Shown piece by piece: positions 35,224-42,823 of a DNA stretch of 64,000 nt; the stretch's first letter is position 1, and each line of letters begins with the position of its first letter. Source of the stretch: Melghirimyces profundicolus. Lineage in GTDB: Bacteria; Bacillota; Bacilli; Thermoactinomycetales; DSM-45169. Made by a program: the position numbers and the translations under genes. The notes under the pieces were generated by a model that saw only the letters and a list, made by a program, of their open reading frames with translations, made no database searches and was not told the DNA's origin. The stretch is taken from the NCBI RefSeq assembly GCF_003054245.1, contig NZ_QBKR01000005.1:1-64000 (forward strand). The letters are read 5' to 3'.

Positions 35224-37028
35224 GCGGGGTTCACCTCCGGCTCACAGGGAGGAAGGGTGAAGCGGACTGTGGTGCCTTCCCCGTACCGACTGTCCATGCG
35301 GATCGTTCCCCCGTGGGCCTGTACGATCTCCCGGGCGATGGCAAGACCGAGTCCGGTGCCGCCCATGCTCCGGGAACGGGCCTTGTCCACCCGGTAAAAC
35401 CGTTCGAAGATGCGGTCCAGGTCCTTTTTGGGGATTCCGATTCCCTTGTCGGACACCACGACCTCCACATATCCGTCGGAACGCCGGTGTGCCGAAAGGG
35501 AGACGCTTTGACCTTCCGGGGTGTATTTGACGGCGTTGGAGAGGAGATTGTCCAGCACCCGGTCGATCTGGTCACGGTCGGCGTAAACCCGGGGCAAGGG
35601 CTTCCGGATCGAAAGGCTGAACGCGATGTCTTTCTGACGACATTGGAATGAAAAGCGGTCAGCGGCGTCTTCCAGAAGCTCCTCCAGTCGAAGGGGCTGT
35701 TTGTGGAAGCGGACTTTTTCCGAGTCCAGCTTGGAGAGCTGCAGTAAATCATGGATCAGGCGGGTCATTCTCTCGGCTTCCTGTCGGGTGACCCGAAGAA
35801 AGCGGGAAGCCAGCTCCGGTTCTTCCATGGCTCCGCCTTCGTCCAGGGCCTCCAGGTAGCTTTTGATGGTGGTAAGCGGCGTCCGCAGTTCGTGGGATAC
35901 ATTGGCGACGAACTCTTTCCGCTGCCGGTCCAGCTTTTCTTCTTCCGTTACATCCTGCAACACCAGGATCAGACCGACCGCTTCCCGGCTTGCCCGGAGT
36001 ACCGGTGTGAAGGTGAGTTTGAGGATCAGTGTTTCATCTTCGTCCCGGTTCAACTCCAAAAAGGATTCCCGTTCTTCCGTCAAAGGAAAGGAGATCGGGT
36101 TGGCCAGGGGCAACACTTGGTTGATGTCCTCGTTGAGCTCGATGTCCTTGCCCAGCATTTTTCTTGCCCGACGGTTGGATACAATCACTTTTCCTTTGCG
36201 GTCGGTGGCGATCACCCCGTCGCTCATGTTGGCCAAGACCGATTGCAGCCGTCCTTTTTCCTCTTCGTTTTGGGAGAGGGCGTCCCGCAGGTGCTGGGCC
36301 AAATGGTTGAATGCGGAGGCCAGCTTTCCGATTTCATCGTCGCTCTTGACGGTCACCTTCCGGTTGAAGTCCCCTTCCGCCATGACCGTGGCTTGCTCCG
36401 TGATCTCTTTCACCGGGTTGGTGATGGTTCGGGCGAGGATGATGCCCAGAAGAGAAGTCCCCACCATGGCGGCTGCGGTGATCTTGATCAGGATCTTGCT
36501 GACGGTGCGGATGGTATCATACATCTCCTGCATCGGTGCTTCGATGTAAACCGCTCCGATAATATCCCCGTCGTTCTTGATGGGGTAACTGTAGACCATA
36601 TACCGGTTGCCGGCTTTGTGGCTCACCTCGACACTGGGACTCTCGATTCCCTGAAGCACCCGGCTGACCCGGGGGCTTTTGTTTTTTTGGCCGATGCGGG
36701 AATTTTCGCCGGAGGTGGTGGCGATCACCACGCTCTCCTGGTCGACAATTTGAATCGTGTTCTTCTTGTCGAGAGGGAGTTTGTTCAGAATGTCGTCGAT
36801 CGCCTTTCGCTGCTTTTCCGACTCGGTGCCGGGCGTCATCTTGTCTTTGATGACTTCCTGCAGAATGCCGGCCTGTTTTTCAAGGTTGTCGCGGAAGTTT
36901 TCGTAAAACCGGTCCTCCAGGTTCTGAAAGAAGTAGACCCCGATCAGCTGCATGGCGATCAGGAGAAGGAGGATATATATGGTCACCAGTTTCCATTGGA
37001 CGCTGTTGAATATTTTGATCCACTTCAT
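35220..37028 (-). CDS. walK: Sensor histidine kinase WalK
   Basis: 602 residues. Two transmembrane helices (about 13-33 and 184-204) flank an extracellular Cache-like domain. Then HAMP, a cytoplasmic PAS domain (about 260-370), HisKA with phospho-His in SHELRTPLTT (about 379), and an HATPase domain with N, G1 (KGIGIPKKDL) and G2 (GGTGLGLAI) boxes. Essential kinase controlling peptidoglycan hydrolases with WalR. It starts 3 bp after walR. Confidence 0.98.
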   Translation of the reverse strand: MKWIKIFNSVQWKLVTIYILLLLIAMQLIGVYFFQNLEDRFYENFRDNLEKQAGILQEVIKDKMTPGTESEKQRKAIDDILNKLPLDKKNTIQIVDQESVVIATTSGENSRIGQKNKSPRVSRVLQGIESPSVEVSHKAGNRYMVYSYPIKNDGDIIGAVYIEAPMQEMYDTIRTVSKILIKITAAAMVGTSLLGIILARTITNPVKEITEQATVMAEGDFNRKVTVKSDDEIGKLASAFNHLAQHLRDALSQNEEEKGRLQSVLANMSDGVIATDRKGKVIVSNRRARKMLGKDIELNEDINQVLPLANPISFPLTEERESFLELNRDEDETLILKLTFTPVLRASREAVGLILVLQDVTEEEKLDRQRKEFVANVSHELRTPLTTIKSYLEALDEGGAMEEPELASRFLRVTRQEAERMTRLIHDLLQLSKLDSEKVRFHKQPLRLEELLEDAADRFSFQCRQKDIAFSLSIRKPLPRVYADRDQIDRVLDNLLSNAVKYTPEGQSVSLSAHRRSDGYVEVVVSDKGIGIPKKDLDRIFERFYRVDKARSRSMGGTGLGLAIAREIVQAHGGTIRMDSRYGEGTTVRFTLPPCEPEVNPA

Positions 37029-37031
37029 GAT

Positions 37032-37745
37032 TCAGCTTGACCGATCACCGCCGGGGTCCCGCATCGTGTATCCGATTCCCCGCCGGGTGATGATGTATTG
37101 GGGATGGCTGGGGTCGTCCTCGATTTTTTCCCTCAGGCGTCGGATGGTGACATCCACGGTGCGGACATCGCCGAAGTAGTCGTACCCCCAGACCGATTGC
37201 AGGAGATGTTCCCGGGTCAGCACCTGATTGACGTGTTGGGCCATGTAGTTGAGGAGTTCAAACTCACGGTGGGTCAGGTCCAGGGTTTTTCCGTTTTTAG
37301 TGACGATGTAGCTTCCCTGGTCAATGGAGAGATCCCCCACTTTGATTTGGTTGGAAGGGTCTTGAGCGGGGGTGCCGTTGTCCCGGGAACGCCTTAAATT
37401 GGCTTTGATCCGCGCCAGAAGTTCCCGGTTGCTGAATGGCTTGGTGACATAGTCGTCGGCCCCGATCTCCAGCCCCAGCACTTTGTCGACTTCCGAATCC
37501 TTCGCCGTTACCATAATGATCGGCATCTGGTGGTTTTGCCGCACCCGGCGGCACACTTCGATGCCGTCGGTTCCGGGCAGCATCAGGTCCAACAGGATCA
37601 GATCCGGAGGTGTCTCATTCACCCGTTTCAAAGCTTCGTCGCCGTCATACACGCATTCCACTTCAAACCCTTCCTTGCTCAGGTTGAATTGAAGGATATC
37701 CGCGATGGGTTTCTCGTCTTCCACGACGAGAATTTTCACTGCCAT
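37032..37745 (-). CDS. walR: Response regulator WalR
   Basis: 237 residues, OmpR/PhoB family. The receiver domain has the acidic pair EDE (8-10), phosphoacceptor Asp in [11 protein letters not shown] (about 53-54) and Lys in VTAKDSE. The winged-helix domain (about 135-235) ends with [22 protein letters not shown] and GIGYTMRD. First gene of the minus-strand walR-walK-walH-walI-walJ operon. Confidence 0.98.
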   Translation of the reverse strand: MAVKILVVEDEKPIADILQFNLSKEGFEVECVYDGDEALKRVNETPPDLILLDLMLPGTDGIEVCRRVRQNHQMPIIMVTAKDSEVDKVLGLEIGADDYVTKPFSNRELLARIKANLRRSRDNGTPAQDPSNQIKVGDLSIDQGSYIVTKNGKTLDLTHREFELLNYMAQHVNQVLTREHLLQSVWGYDYFGDVRTVDVTIRRLREKIEDDPSHPQYIITRRGIGYTMRDPGGDRSS

Positions 37746-37769
37746 CGGTCACCACCCCATTTTCAAGAA

Positions 37770-38645
37770 TTATTCCATTTGCCTGCGCCATTCCTCAAAG
37801 GAAGCTTCGGGGGAGGATCCGAAGACCCGCTTCCAGGCGATATCAAAGGGAACGCTCCGGGACAACCGCTGGTGGAGCTCATACAGGGAGGATTCCCCGT
37901 GTTGTTCCACCATCCATCGGAGCCACCGGAAGGACTGACGATATGCGAGAGCCTGGTTGGGCAAACGGCTGAAGTTTTCATCCAGGTCCCGGTAATCATA
38001 GAGCTCATGCCACTTCAGATTGTTGGCCGGAACGACCCATTCGTATCCGAGCTCCTGGTACTCCACCCACTGTGCGAAAGCTTCCGTATACCAAAGAGGG
38101 TAATTTCCGCCCGTCTCCAGGTCGAGGTAGAAATGGGCCATTTCGTGATAGAGCGGTCCGTTTTCGTGAAACAGGCGGGCCCATTGTTCCGGCTCCCCGG
38201 TTGCTGACGGGAATCCCTCGTGCCAGGTTTCCGGGTTCAACAGATAGATGGCCCCGGAGAAATAAATTCCGGTGGCGCTTTGGCCCTTGTTCCAGGAAAA
38301 ATGCTGACGGAGAGCCGGGCGGTTGGGAAAGAGGAAGACGGGAACCGGCCGTTTCACCTGAAATCCGAAACGCTTCTGGAAGGTGGTGAGGACCCGTTCG
38401 GCCTCAACGGCCACCAACTTTGCCTGGGACCTGAGTCCGGGAGGGTGAAAAACCGTCACGCGGTTGCTCTTCCATTCATCGTATTCGCGGAGTCGCCAGC
38501 TTTCCAGAAGGTGGTTTCCCTGATGAAGCACCGGTTGGGCGAACATTTTCCCCTGTGGACTGGTGAGGAAGGAAAACAGCAAAAGGAAAGAACCCAGCCA
38601 CAGGAAGATGCACTTTATTGGATGCCACAATCGAGTTGTGAACAT
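37770..38645 (-). CDS. Membrane-anchored MA-type zinc metallopeptidase
   Basis: 291 residues from the ATG at 38645 (AAAGGA 10 bases before it). Signal/anchor segment about 10-28. The zinc motif HEMAH lies at about 164-168, followed about 20 residues later by WYTEAFAQWVEY, whose Glu is the third ligand. This is the gluzincin pattern of the peptidase MA family. Likely outside the membrane, near the wall. It is upstream of walR on the same strand; a promoter between them is likely. Substrate unknown. Confidence 0.82.
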   Translation of the reverse strand: MFTTRLWHPIKCIFLWLGSFLLLFSFLTSPQGKMFAQPVLHQGNHLLESWRLREYDEWKSNRVTVFHPPGLRSQAKLVAVEAERVLTTFQKRFGFQVKRPVPVFLFPNRPALRQHFSWNKGQSATGIYFSGAIYLLNPETWHEGFPSATGEPEQWARLFHENGPLYHEMAHFYLDLETGGNYPLWYTEAFAQWVEYQELGYEWVVPANNLKWHELYDYRDLDENFSRLPNQALAYRQSFRWLRWMVEQHGESSLYELHQRLSRSVPFDIAWKRVFGSSPEASFEEWRRQME

Positions 38646-38788
38646 TTTGCCACAATCCTTTGTACGGAACAAACTACAGTTTGATCACCCTTCCATTTTA
38701 ACATACGAAACAAAATTGGGCTGAAAGCCTCTCTCCGATGCCATAAACCCCGAATAAACTGTGAGCACGGAATAAGAATGGGGTGTCC

Positions 38789-39526
38789 ATGATGAAGCGC
38801 AATTACCGTCAGATCGCCAGCAAGGGATTGAAAACCCGAGTGATGGAACAGCATCCCCTGCTTCGCTCCCACCTGCCCCGAACTGTTTGGTTTTCCATTG
38901 ACTCCCTGAAACGGATGCTCCGGGAGTACCCGACGGTGTTTGTCAAACCGGATAAGGGGGGAGGAGGAGCGGGGATTGTCCGGATACGGGAGAGATCCGG
39001 AAACTATGAGGTTTGTTTTCGACAAGTCTGTCGAACGCTGGAAGGGGCGACATTGCCATTCACCGTTGAAAAACTCCTGTCCCCCGGGCGGAAGTATCTC
39101 CTTCAGCAAGGGATCGATCTGGCCACGGTACAAAGCCGTCCCTTCGATATACGGGTGTTGTTGCAGAAACCGAATCGTTGGACGGTGAGCGGTATGGTGG
39201 CCAAAGTGGCGGGCAAGGGTCAATTTTTGACCAATCATTCCCAAGGCGGCAGGCCCCTTCAACTGGAGCAGGCTCTGAAAAAGGTGGACCTCCCGAAAAA
39301 GCCGGAACGGCTGAAGAGGGTACTGGAGAGAGTGTCGCTGCTCGCGGCTGAGGTGCTTGAGGCCCGTTTTCCCGGGATCAAAGAACTGGGGATCGACGTG
39401 GGGTTGGATCAGCAGGGAAAATTGTGGATTTTCGAAGTGAACACCCGTCCACGCTTTCAGATGTTCCGCAAGATCGGCCGGCCGGAGATTTACCGCAGAA
39501 TTCTCATGGTTCACCGGCGCTTGTGA
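38789..39526 (+). CDS. YheC/YheD-like ATP-grasp protein
   Basis: 245 residues. ATP-grasp fold as in the endospore coat-associated YheC/YheD proteins: PTVFVKPDKGGGGAGI (about 49-64, the ATP lid glycine loop), RPFDIRVLLQ (about 117), GIDVGLDQQGKLWIFEVNTRPRF (about 203-225) with the metal-binding Glu and Asn. The family would ligate a carboxylate to an amine; the substrate is unknown. It is shorter than YheD (~450 residues), matching only the catalytic half. Start chosen at the ATG after GGGGTG. Confidence 0.85.
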   Translation: MMKRNYRQIASKGLKTRVMEQHPLLRSHLPRTVWFSIDSLKRMLREYPTVFVKPDKGGGGAGIVRIRERSGNYEVCFRQVCRTLEGATLPFTVEKLLSPGRKYLLQQGIDLATVQSRPFDIRVLLQKPNRWTVSGMVAKVAGKGQFLTNHSQGGRPLQLEQALKKVDLPKKPERLKRVLERVSLLAAEVLEARFPGIKELGIDVGLDQQGKLWIFEVNTRPRFQMFRKIGRPEIYRRILMVHRRL

Positions 39527-39577
39527 AGGTTATTTCGGGGGCCGGGAGAAGTTGTCTTTATTCGACAAAATATTCTG

Positions 39578-39607
39578 TTGACTTTGCATACAAGCCATTG
39601 GTAGTAT
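39578..39607 (+). promoter_or_regulatory. Promoter upstream of the RHH-like gene
   Basis: TTGACT (39578-39583) and TAGTAT (39602-39607), spacing 18 bp. It would start a transcript with a ~135-base leader containing the hairpin at 39618-39670. Confidence 0.6.
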
Positions 39608-39617
39608 ATTTGGCAAA

Positions 39618-39670
39618 AGAAGGATTCACAGCCCCATCAAGAGAAAAAAATGCGGGGCTGCCTTCTTTGT
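39618..39670 (+). terminator. Leader hairpin, possible attenuator
   Basis: AGAAGG (39618-39623), 5-base bulge, CAGCCCC (39629-39635) pair with GGGGCTG (39654-39660) and CCTTCT (39661-39666), followed by TTGT. It stands between a promoter and the gene at 39751, so it may act as a leaky terminator or attenuator. It may instead end the ATP-grasp gene. Confidence 0.5.
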
Positions 39671-39750
39671 CTGTTGAATGGCTCTGACGACGGTTCCGGG
39701 GAAGGGCCGAAAGGTTTCCCATTCCAAACATGAAAGGCGGGTCAATAAGG

Positions 39751-40344
39751 ATGGCAATTACCGTGGGAGTGTATCTGGGAAAAAAAGACCGTTTTTTGCG
39801 GAACTGGTACGATATTCTGCCCCGTGGCCAGTTTCCCTTGCTGGTCAAATACTGCATCCAGTCTTATCTGAAAGGAGTTTACTTTCCCCTCGACACGATC
39901 TGTGACCAGGACAACTTTCGTGAGCGGCTCCGTTCCATGCAGGAACTTTCCCCGACCCAACGGAATGTGACCTTCAGTGAAGAAGACGGCCCGGTCTACG
40001 GTTGGGTGGAAGAAGTGGACAACGGTTACCGGAGCGAAGAAATCAAGAGCATCCTGAAGGATACCATCGTACATACGTTGCTGGAGGAACATGAGCGGAC
40101 TCCTTTGGCCAGACAACGCTACCGGAAATGGTGGAAGGGATCGGGTGAAGGAACGGGGTACGAGCCCGATGTCCGAACCGCTTATCAATGGCAGGAGGGG
40201 GAACCATCTCAGCCGGAGCGGAGGGAGCGCTGGACTTCCTCCGTGGCGCGGGAAAACCCGGCCGCTTATTCCATCAACGGAGAACCCCGTCGGGAATTGA
40301 GAAATGACGGGATTCCGATGAAGAAGGCCGTCTGGGAGAAATGA
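39751..40344 (+). CDS. RHH-like N-terminal protein beside the actin cassette (possible DNA-binding adaptor)
   Basis: 197 residues. Residues 1-45 have the ribbon-helix-helix layout of ParR/CopG-like proteins: strand AITVGVYLG, helix KKDRFLRNWYDILP, turn RGQ, helix FPLLVKYCIQSYLKG. The middle region (about 50-110) is acidic and helical. The C-terminal 80 residues are Arg/Glu/Pro-rich and probably disordered. I recognise no named family. It lies 275 bp upstream of an actin-like gene with repeats in between, so a role as a centromere-binding or regulatory partner is inferred. The ATG at 39751 is chosen because the strand begins there; AAGGCGG lies about 10 bases before it. Confidence 0.7.
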   Translation: MAITVGVYLGKKDRFLRNWYDILPRGQFPLLVKYCIQSYLKGVYFPLDTICDQDNFRERLRSMQELSPTQRNVTFSEEDGPVYGWVEEVDNGYRSEEIKSILKDTIVHTLLEEHERTPLARQRYRKWWKGSGEGTGYEPDVRTAYQWQEGEPSQPERRERWTSSVARENPAAYSINGEPRRELRNDGIPMKKAVWEK

Positions 40345-40431
40345 ATCGGAGGAGATAAGAGGAGCTCTTTTCCTCCGGGGTAACGTGAAACACAAAAAAG
40401 AAAAGAGTGAGGGTCAAGATTCTCCATAAGG

Positions 40432-40461
40432 AATGGATCTCCGGCATCCCGGAGATCCATT
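40432..40461. terminator. Bidirectional terminator
   Basis: AATGGATCTCCGG (40432-40444) pairs perfectly, 13 bp, with CCGGAGATCCATT (40449-40461), followed by CTGTTTT. It separates the RHH-like gene from the actin-like gene. Confidence 0.85.
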
Positions 40462-40482
40462 CTGTTTTGATGTAATACAATT

Positions 40483-40597
40483 GTATGAACAAAAGCGGGT
40501 TGAAAGAATTCTTAGTATGAACAAATGTGCTGACAATCCGTTTCTGTGTTTACTCTTGTGAGCACATTTCGTTAAGATGAAATAGAATCATTTCATC
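40483..40597. promoter_or_regulatory. Repeat-rich region: candidate centromere/operator of the actin cassette
   Basis: Within 115 bp just before the actin-like gene there are a direct repeat GTATGAACAAA (40483-40493 and 40515-40525), an inverted repeat AAATGTGCT/AGCACATTT (40523-40531 and 40561-40569) and a compact palindrome GATGAAAT/ATTTCATC (40576-40583 and 40590-40597). The patch is AT-rich in a GC-rich window. Type II partition operons carry their centromere upstream of the actin gene, where the adaptor also represses. Confidence 0.6.
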
Positions 40598-40619
40598 TGA
40601 CCGAAGGAGAGGACTCATC

Positions 40620-41420
40620 ATGGATATTCCTCTGATCGCCGTGGATGCCGGGCGTCACGGCACCAAGGTGAAGAACGCACGGGGTATGTTCTGTTTTCCC
40701 AGTTCAGTGAGCAAGGCGATTGAAGGACATCGCGAGCATTTGGAAAACGACCTGGAGGTCCGTTATAACGGAAAAGACTACTTTGTCGGCGAATTGGCTC
40801 AACGGGAAGGGTATCCCCAGCGGCTGATGACGGAAAGCAAAGTTCATGATCAAACGCTTCTCGAAGTGTTGGTGGCCGTGTTTCGGTCGGAGGTGATGGA
40901 TCGATGCCGGGTGATGACGGGTTTGCCCATTAATCTCTACACCGATGAACGGGAACGGGCCGGGCTGAAGCGGCTCTTGGAAGGGGAGCACGAAGTGACG
41001 GTGAACGGGGTTCACCGCAGGTTTACCATTGAAAAAGTGGGGTTGGCTCTGGAGTGCGCCTCCAGTTATTTCGCCGCTCCCGAATCGGGGACGGTCCGGA
41101 TCGTGGACCCCGGAGCCCGGACCACCAATTACGCCACTTTCAAAGATGGCATCTACATAGGAAAGGAGTCGGGGACGATTCCCCTCGGCTGGGACAGTGT
41201 CCGTGGAGCGGATCCCGATCTGATGGCCGGGCAGATCGCCTCGGAGATCGGTAAATCCTGGTCCCCCTCCAACCGGGTGAAGATCATCGGCGGCAAGGCG
41301 GAGGAATTGGAGGAACCCCTCAAACGGATCGGTTTCGGGTTTGCCTACGCCGCGGAACGTCCCCTTTACGCCAATGTGGAAGGCTTTTATGAAGTGGGGA
41401 GGAGCCTGACCCATGCATGA
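40620..41420 (+). CDS. Small ParM/AlfA-like actin-type ATPase
   Basis: 266 residues. Actin-fold motifs: phosphate-1 IAVDAGRHGTK (Asp9, Lys16), phosphate-2 VDPGARTTN (about 162-170), adenosine motif KIIGGKA (about 220-227). At 266 residues it is shorter than typical ParM and close to AlfA (about 275), which lacks part of subdomain IIB. These proteins polymerise to segregate low-copy DNA with a small DNA-binding adaptor. Ribosome binding site AAGGAGAGG, spacing about 8. Its last 8 bp overlap the downstream RHH-like gene. It differs clearly from the 395-residue paralogue at 10575. Confidence 0.85.
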   Translation: MDIPLIAVDAGRHGTKVKNARGMFCFPSSVSKAIEGHREHLENDLEVRYNGKDYFVGELAQREGYPQRLMTESKVHDQTLLEVLVAVFRSEVMDRCRVMTGLPINLYTDERERAGLKRLLEGEHEVTVNGVHRRFTIEKVGLALECASSYFAAPESGTVRIVDPGARTTNYATFKDGIYIGKESGTIPLGWDSVRGADPDLMAGQIASEIGKSWSPSNRVKIIGGKAEELEEPLKRIGFGFAYAAERPLYANVEGFYEVGRSLTHA

Positions 41421-41706
41421 TCATGATCCATACCGGGGGAAAACCCGCGTCAACCGTCCCGTCAGTTTTAACCCGAGAGATCGGACTCAGCGTATGATGC
41501 TGGAGTACATTGACCGGGAGGATGTCAACTTCAGCGGGCTGGTCAAAAACCTCCTGTTCACCTATCTGACGGGAAACCTGGATCTTTCCGGTCGTTCCGT
41601 GGAGGATTCCCCGGTCGGTCGGCAAGAGCGGTCCAAGCCGGAGCCCCGCCCCGCTTCTCCCGCCTCCGTGAAGGAGCCTTTCGGGGGAATGCCCGTTGAT
41701 TTTTGA
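41413..41706 (+). CDS. Small RHH-like adaptor (ParR/AlfB-like)
   Basis: 97 residues, starting 8 bp inside the actin-like gene. Residues 10-52 follow the ribbon-helix-helix plan: strand RVNRPVSFNP, helix RDRTQRMMLEYIDRED, helix NFSGLVKNLLFTYLTG. The C-terminal 45 residues are flexible (Pro, Ser, Arg) and end in GGMPVDF, comparable to the free actin-contacting tails of ParR proteins. Size and position match AlfB or ParR. Sequence alone does not prove the function. Confidence 0.7.
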   Translation: MHDHDPYRGKTRVNRPVSFNPRDRTQRMMLEYIDREDVNFSGLVKNLLFTYLTGNLDLSGRSVEDSPVGRQERSKPEPRPASPASVKEPFGGMPVDF

Positions 41707-41831
41707 TCGGTGATTGTCGTATCCCGGTATCCCATGACTCGGACACGGCCGGGGCTGTGATCCGCCAGTCCGGTGAGATTTTGCAATGGTCCATCGGGAA
41801 GGCCACACATTCCGGCGTTTGACTTCCAAAA

Positions 41832-41860
41832 CAAAAGATCCCCAAGGAGGGGATCTTTTG
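41832..41860. terminator. Bidirectional terminator between the actin cassette and murQ
   Basis: CAAAAGATCCCC pairs perfectly with GGGGATCTTTTG around AAGGA, ending 2 bases before the murQ stop codon. Confidence 0.9.
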
Positions 41861-41862
41861 TT

Positions 41863-42768
41863 TTATTCGGGTTCGGCCACCGCGTCCCCCACCCTTCCTC
41901 CCGCTCTTTGCAGACGGGCTTTCGCTTCTTCGGGGCCACATCGGGCGAGGATGGAGACAATGGCGGTCTTGGGGTCTCCGCCGCATCTTTTGAGGACATC
42001 CGCCGCTTGCTGTCCGGACACCCCGGTGGACAGCTCCACGATGCGAATGGCCCGGTCTCTCAGCTTTTCGTTGGTGGGTTGTAGATCCACCATGAGGTTC
42101 CGGTGGATTTTGCCCAGGCGGACCATGGTGCCGGTGCTCAACATGTTGAGAATCATTTTTTGTGCAGTCCCTGCTTTGAGGCGGGTGGAACCCATGAGCA
42201 CCTCCGGCCCCGTGTCCACTTCAATGGCGATTTCCGCCTCAGCTCCGACGGGGGATCCGGGGTTGGCGGTGACGGCGGCCGTGCCGGCGCCAAGTTTCCG
42301 GGCATGAACCAGGGCCCCCCGCACATAAGGCGTCCGTCCGCTGGCCGCGAGGCCGACGAGGAAGTCCGAGGGGGTGAAAGCGTGAGCTTTTAAATCCTCG
42401 GCTCCCTGTTCCGCTGAATCTTCCGCTCCCTCCACGGCGGAGCGGATCGCCTGATCTCCCCCTGCGATCAGTCCCGTCACCAGCCCCGGTGGAGTGGAAA
42501 AGGTGGGTGGGCATTCGGAAGCGTCCAGAATTCCCAATCGTCCGCTGGTTCCCGCTCCGATATAAAAAATGCGCCCTCCGTTGCGGATCGTCTCCTCCAT
42601 CCGGTCGATGGTCCGGGCCACTTGGGGAAGGACCTGCGCCACCGCTTCGGGGACCGTTCGGTCTTCCCGGTTCATGGCCCGGACGATCTCCAATGCGCTC
42701 ATCCGGTCAAGGCGGATGGTCTCCTCATTCACCTGTTCCGTTTTCAGGTTGGGGATTTCCCGCTCCAT
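41863..42768 (-). CDS. murQ: N-acetylmuramic acid 6-phosphate etherase
   Basis: 301 residues. Removes D-lactate from MurNAc-6-phosphate to give GlcNAc-6-phosphate in cell-wall recycling. SIS fold with FYIGAGTSGRLGILDASECPPTF (about 69-91, active-site Glu), IAGGDQAIRSAVEGAEDS and the C-terminal helical domain with KLRDRAIRIV. It lies 55 bp after murP on the same strand. Confidence 0.97.
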   Translation of the reverse strand: MEREIPNLKTEQVNEETIRLDRMSALEIVRAMNREDRTVPEAVAQVLPQVARTIDRMEETIRNGGRIFYIGAGTSGRLGILDASECPPTFSTPPGLVTGLIAGGDQAIRSAVEGAEDSAEQGAEDLKAHAFTPSDFLVGLAASGRTPYVRGALVHARKLGAGTAAVTANPGSPVGAEAEIAIEVDTGPEVLMGSTRLKAGTAQKMILNMLSTGTMVRLGKIHRNLMVDLQPTNEKLRDRAIRIVELSTGVSGQQAADVLKRCGGDPKTAIVSILARCGPEEAKARLQRAGGRVGDAVAEPE

Positions 42769-42823
42769 CGATGGTGTCTCCTTTCCATGGAAAACCCGCC
42801 GGAATCAAGAATTCCGGTTCACC

